From the NCBI GenBank assembly GCA_031283505.1, contig JAITBO010000171.1:1-7236 (forward strand): a DNA stretch of 7,236 nucleotides. Reading direction: 5' to 3'. Source of the DNA: Treponema sp. Lineage in GTDB: Bacteria; Spirochaetota; Spirochaetia; Treponematales; Breznakiellaceae. Position 1 is the first letter of the stretch. The number at the start of each line of letters is the position of its first letter. Under the pieces are notes generated by a model, which searched no databases, was not told where the DNA came from, and worked only from the letters and a program-made list of their open reading frames with translations. The position numbers and the translations under genes were made by a program. Below are positions 6,375 to 7,236 of this stretch, one piece after another.

Positions 6375-6899
6375 TTAATCACGGGGATTGGGGTTTCCCG
6401 GGCCATCCCCCACCAGCTTCCGCAGTTTCTCCCCCGTGACGCGATAGGTGGTCCACTCCGAAAGGGGACGGGCACCATTGCTTATGTAGAAAGCAATAGA
6501 AGGCTCGTTCCAGTTGAGGCAGGCCCACTCCAGGCGGACGCAATTCCGTTCCACTGCCCTGCCGGCGATAAAGGCAAGGAGACGCTTGCCGAGACCCTTC
6601 CCCCGGAATTCGGGTTTGACGAACAGGTCTTCGATGTAAATGCCCGGCCTTCCCTCAAAGGATGAAAAGTTGTGGAAGTACAGGGAATAGCCTGCGGGCA
6701 CGCCCCGATATTCGCAGATGATCACCTCGGCCGTCTTATCAGCAAAGAGGTACTGCTTCAAACCGTCCTCCGTGGCCCGCACCTGATCCAGGAGATGTTC
6801 GTATTCCGCAAGAGCCCGGACAAATTCCAGGACCAGGGGAGCGTCTTTTTCTTCAGCGTAACGCAGAACAGTTTCCTCATCTATCTCAAACCGTTGCAT
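6375..6899 (-). CDS. GNAT N-acetyltransferase, SSAT-like
   Basis: This is a 174-residue cytoplasmic acetyl-CoA-dependent acetyltransferase. The start at 6899 (MQRFEIDEE) is chosen over an ATG 39 bases upstream because AAAGGAG ends 5 bases before it. The first helix region has LVLEFVRALAEYEHLLDQVRAT (about 22-43). GRPGIYIEDLFVKPEFRGKGLGKRLL (about 83-108) holds the acetyl-CoA binding R-G-K-G-L-G-K signature, and LEWACLNWNEPSIAFYISNGA (about 123-143) follows, ending with WTTYRVTGEKL. The YFHNFSSFEGRPGIYIEDLF pattern resembles the diamine/spermidine acetyltransferase group, so the acceptor may be a polyamine or another primary amine. This is a family inference, and the substrate is not established. 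The gene reads into copy B of the miniature element. Confidence 0.85.
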   Translation of the reverse strand: MQRFEIDEETVLRYAEEKDAPLVLEFVRALAEYEHLLDQVRATEDGLKQYLFADKTAEVIICEYRGVPAGYSLYFHNFSSFEGRPGIYIEDLFVKPEFRGKGLGKRLLAFIAGRAVERNCVRLEWACLNWNEPSIAFYISNGARPLSEWTTYRVTGEKLRKLVGDGPGNPNPRD

Positions 6900-6904
6900 G
6901 ATAA

Positions 6905-6911
6905 CTCCTTT
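6905..6911 (-). promoter_or_regulatory. Ribosome binding site of the GNAT gene
   Basis: AAAGGAG on the minus strand lies 5 bases before the ATG at 6899. It supports this start over the ATG at 6938, which has no such sequence in front of it. Confidence 0.7.
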
Positions 6912-7015
6912 TCCTGGTATTGTATGAGCCTGTCTCAAAACTAATTGACGGTGTACTAACGCGCACGGTTTTGGGAAAGCCTTGTACTATATGTGATTTT
7001 CCTCTATTTTTAGGT

Positions 7016-7236
7016 ATGAATCAACAGTCACCGATAAATAGCGAAAAAGGCATTATCCTTTGGGCAGTCAAACAGGCTCCCGAAGGCATCCTCGAACGGA
7101 TCCACAGAATCGGGGACGGCAGGGAACTGGTTATGACGAAGGACCGGAATGTGGTGGAAGCTGTGGCGGATCGCGTAGAGATCGCCTTCGGCGACATTCC
7201 TTTTGATTTGATACCCCGTATGCCCCATCTAAAATG
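7016..7236 (+). CDS. Probable D-2-hydroxyacid dehydrogenase, N-terminal part
   Basis: This reading frame is open to the window end: 73 full codons and two bases of a 74th. It begins MNQQSPINSEKGIILWAV and continues through VVEAVADRVEIAFGDIPFDLIPRMPHLK, with the next codon starting TG (probably Trp). A short strand, then an AD..IAFG.IP..L...MP.LKW pattern, is typical of the substrate-binding N-terminal half of NAD-dependent D-isomer 2-hydroxyacid dehydrogenases, which interconvert 2-oxoacids and D-2-hydroxyacids. The NAD-binding and catalytic residues lie outside the window, so the call is partial. The ATG at 7016 has only TAGG 2 bases ahead and no proper ribosome binding site. A weak TTGTAC-17-TATTTT promoter (6982-7010) would make a nearly leaderless transcript. 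It is divergent from the GNAT gene, with a 116-bp shared upstream region. Confidence 0.6.
   Translation, partial: MNQQSPINSEKGIILWAVKQAPEGILERIHRIGDGRELVMTKDRNVVEAVADRVEIAFGDIPFDLIPRMPHLK

Noticed and set aside
6925..6940. GAGCCTGTCTCAAAAC between the GNAT and dehydrogenase genes resembles some insertion-sequence ends
   Set aside because: No convincing matching inverted end was found; the ACAGGCTC at 7072-7079 is inside the dehydrogenase coding frame and is probably chance.

Overview
The window looks like a spirochaete chromosome, most likely Treponema and possibly a termite-gut type. The reasons are a large Cache-HAMP chemoreceptor ending in KFKVE, loose spirochaete-style lipoboxes, mid-range base composition and the LpoB plus COG3014-like lipoprotein pair. 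This is a judgement from recalled protein families, not from a search.

Layout. Positions 1-282 are a non-coding leader with a cluster of CTAYATATAG palindromes. A complete methyl-accepting chemotaxis protein gene follows (283-2481, +). From 2482 to 3313 there is no intact gene. This stretch holds a likely terminator, a frameshifted and truncated relic of a second chemoreceptor sensor domain (about 2543-2877), a hairpin, a 231-bp miniature inverted-repeat element (copy A, 2983-3213) and a promoter. Next come two lipoprotein genes in a likely operon (3314-3925, LpoB-like; 3943-5262, COG3014-like). They converge on a minus-strand MobA/MocA-like nucleotidyltransferase gene (5355-5978). Between that gene and a minus-strand GNAT acetyltransferase gene (6375-6899) lies copy B of the miniature element (6025-6355). 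Copy B is itself interrupted by a different 98-bp element (6154-6251). The window ends with the first 73 codons of a probable D-2-hydroxyacid dehydrogenase (7016 onward, +), divergent from the GNAT gene.

How the parts relate. The two lipoproteins probably act together at the cell envelope. The chemoreceptor would feed CheA/CheW, which are not in this window. The minus-strand genes show no clear functional link to each other. The most notable signal is the transposon archaeology. Two copies of one element, about 91% identical, have matching terminal inverted repeats and imperfect target duplications of about 9 bp. One copy serves as an empty site that defines the 98-bp insertion in the other, with TTA duplicated. 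No transposase for either element is present here.
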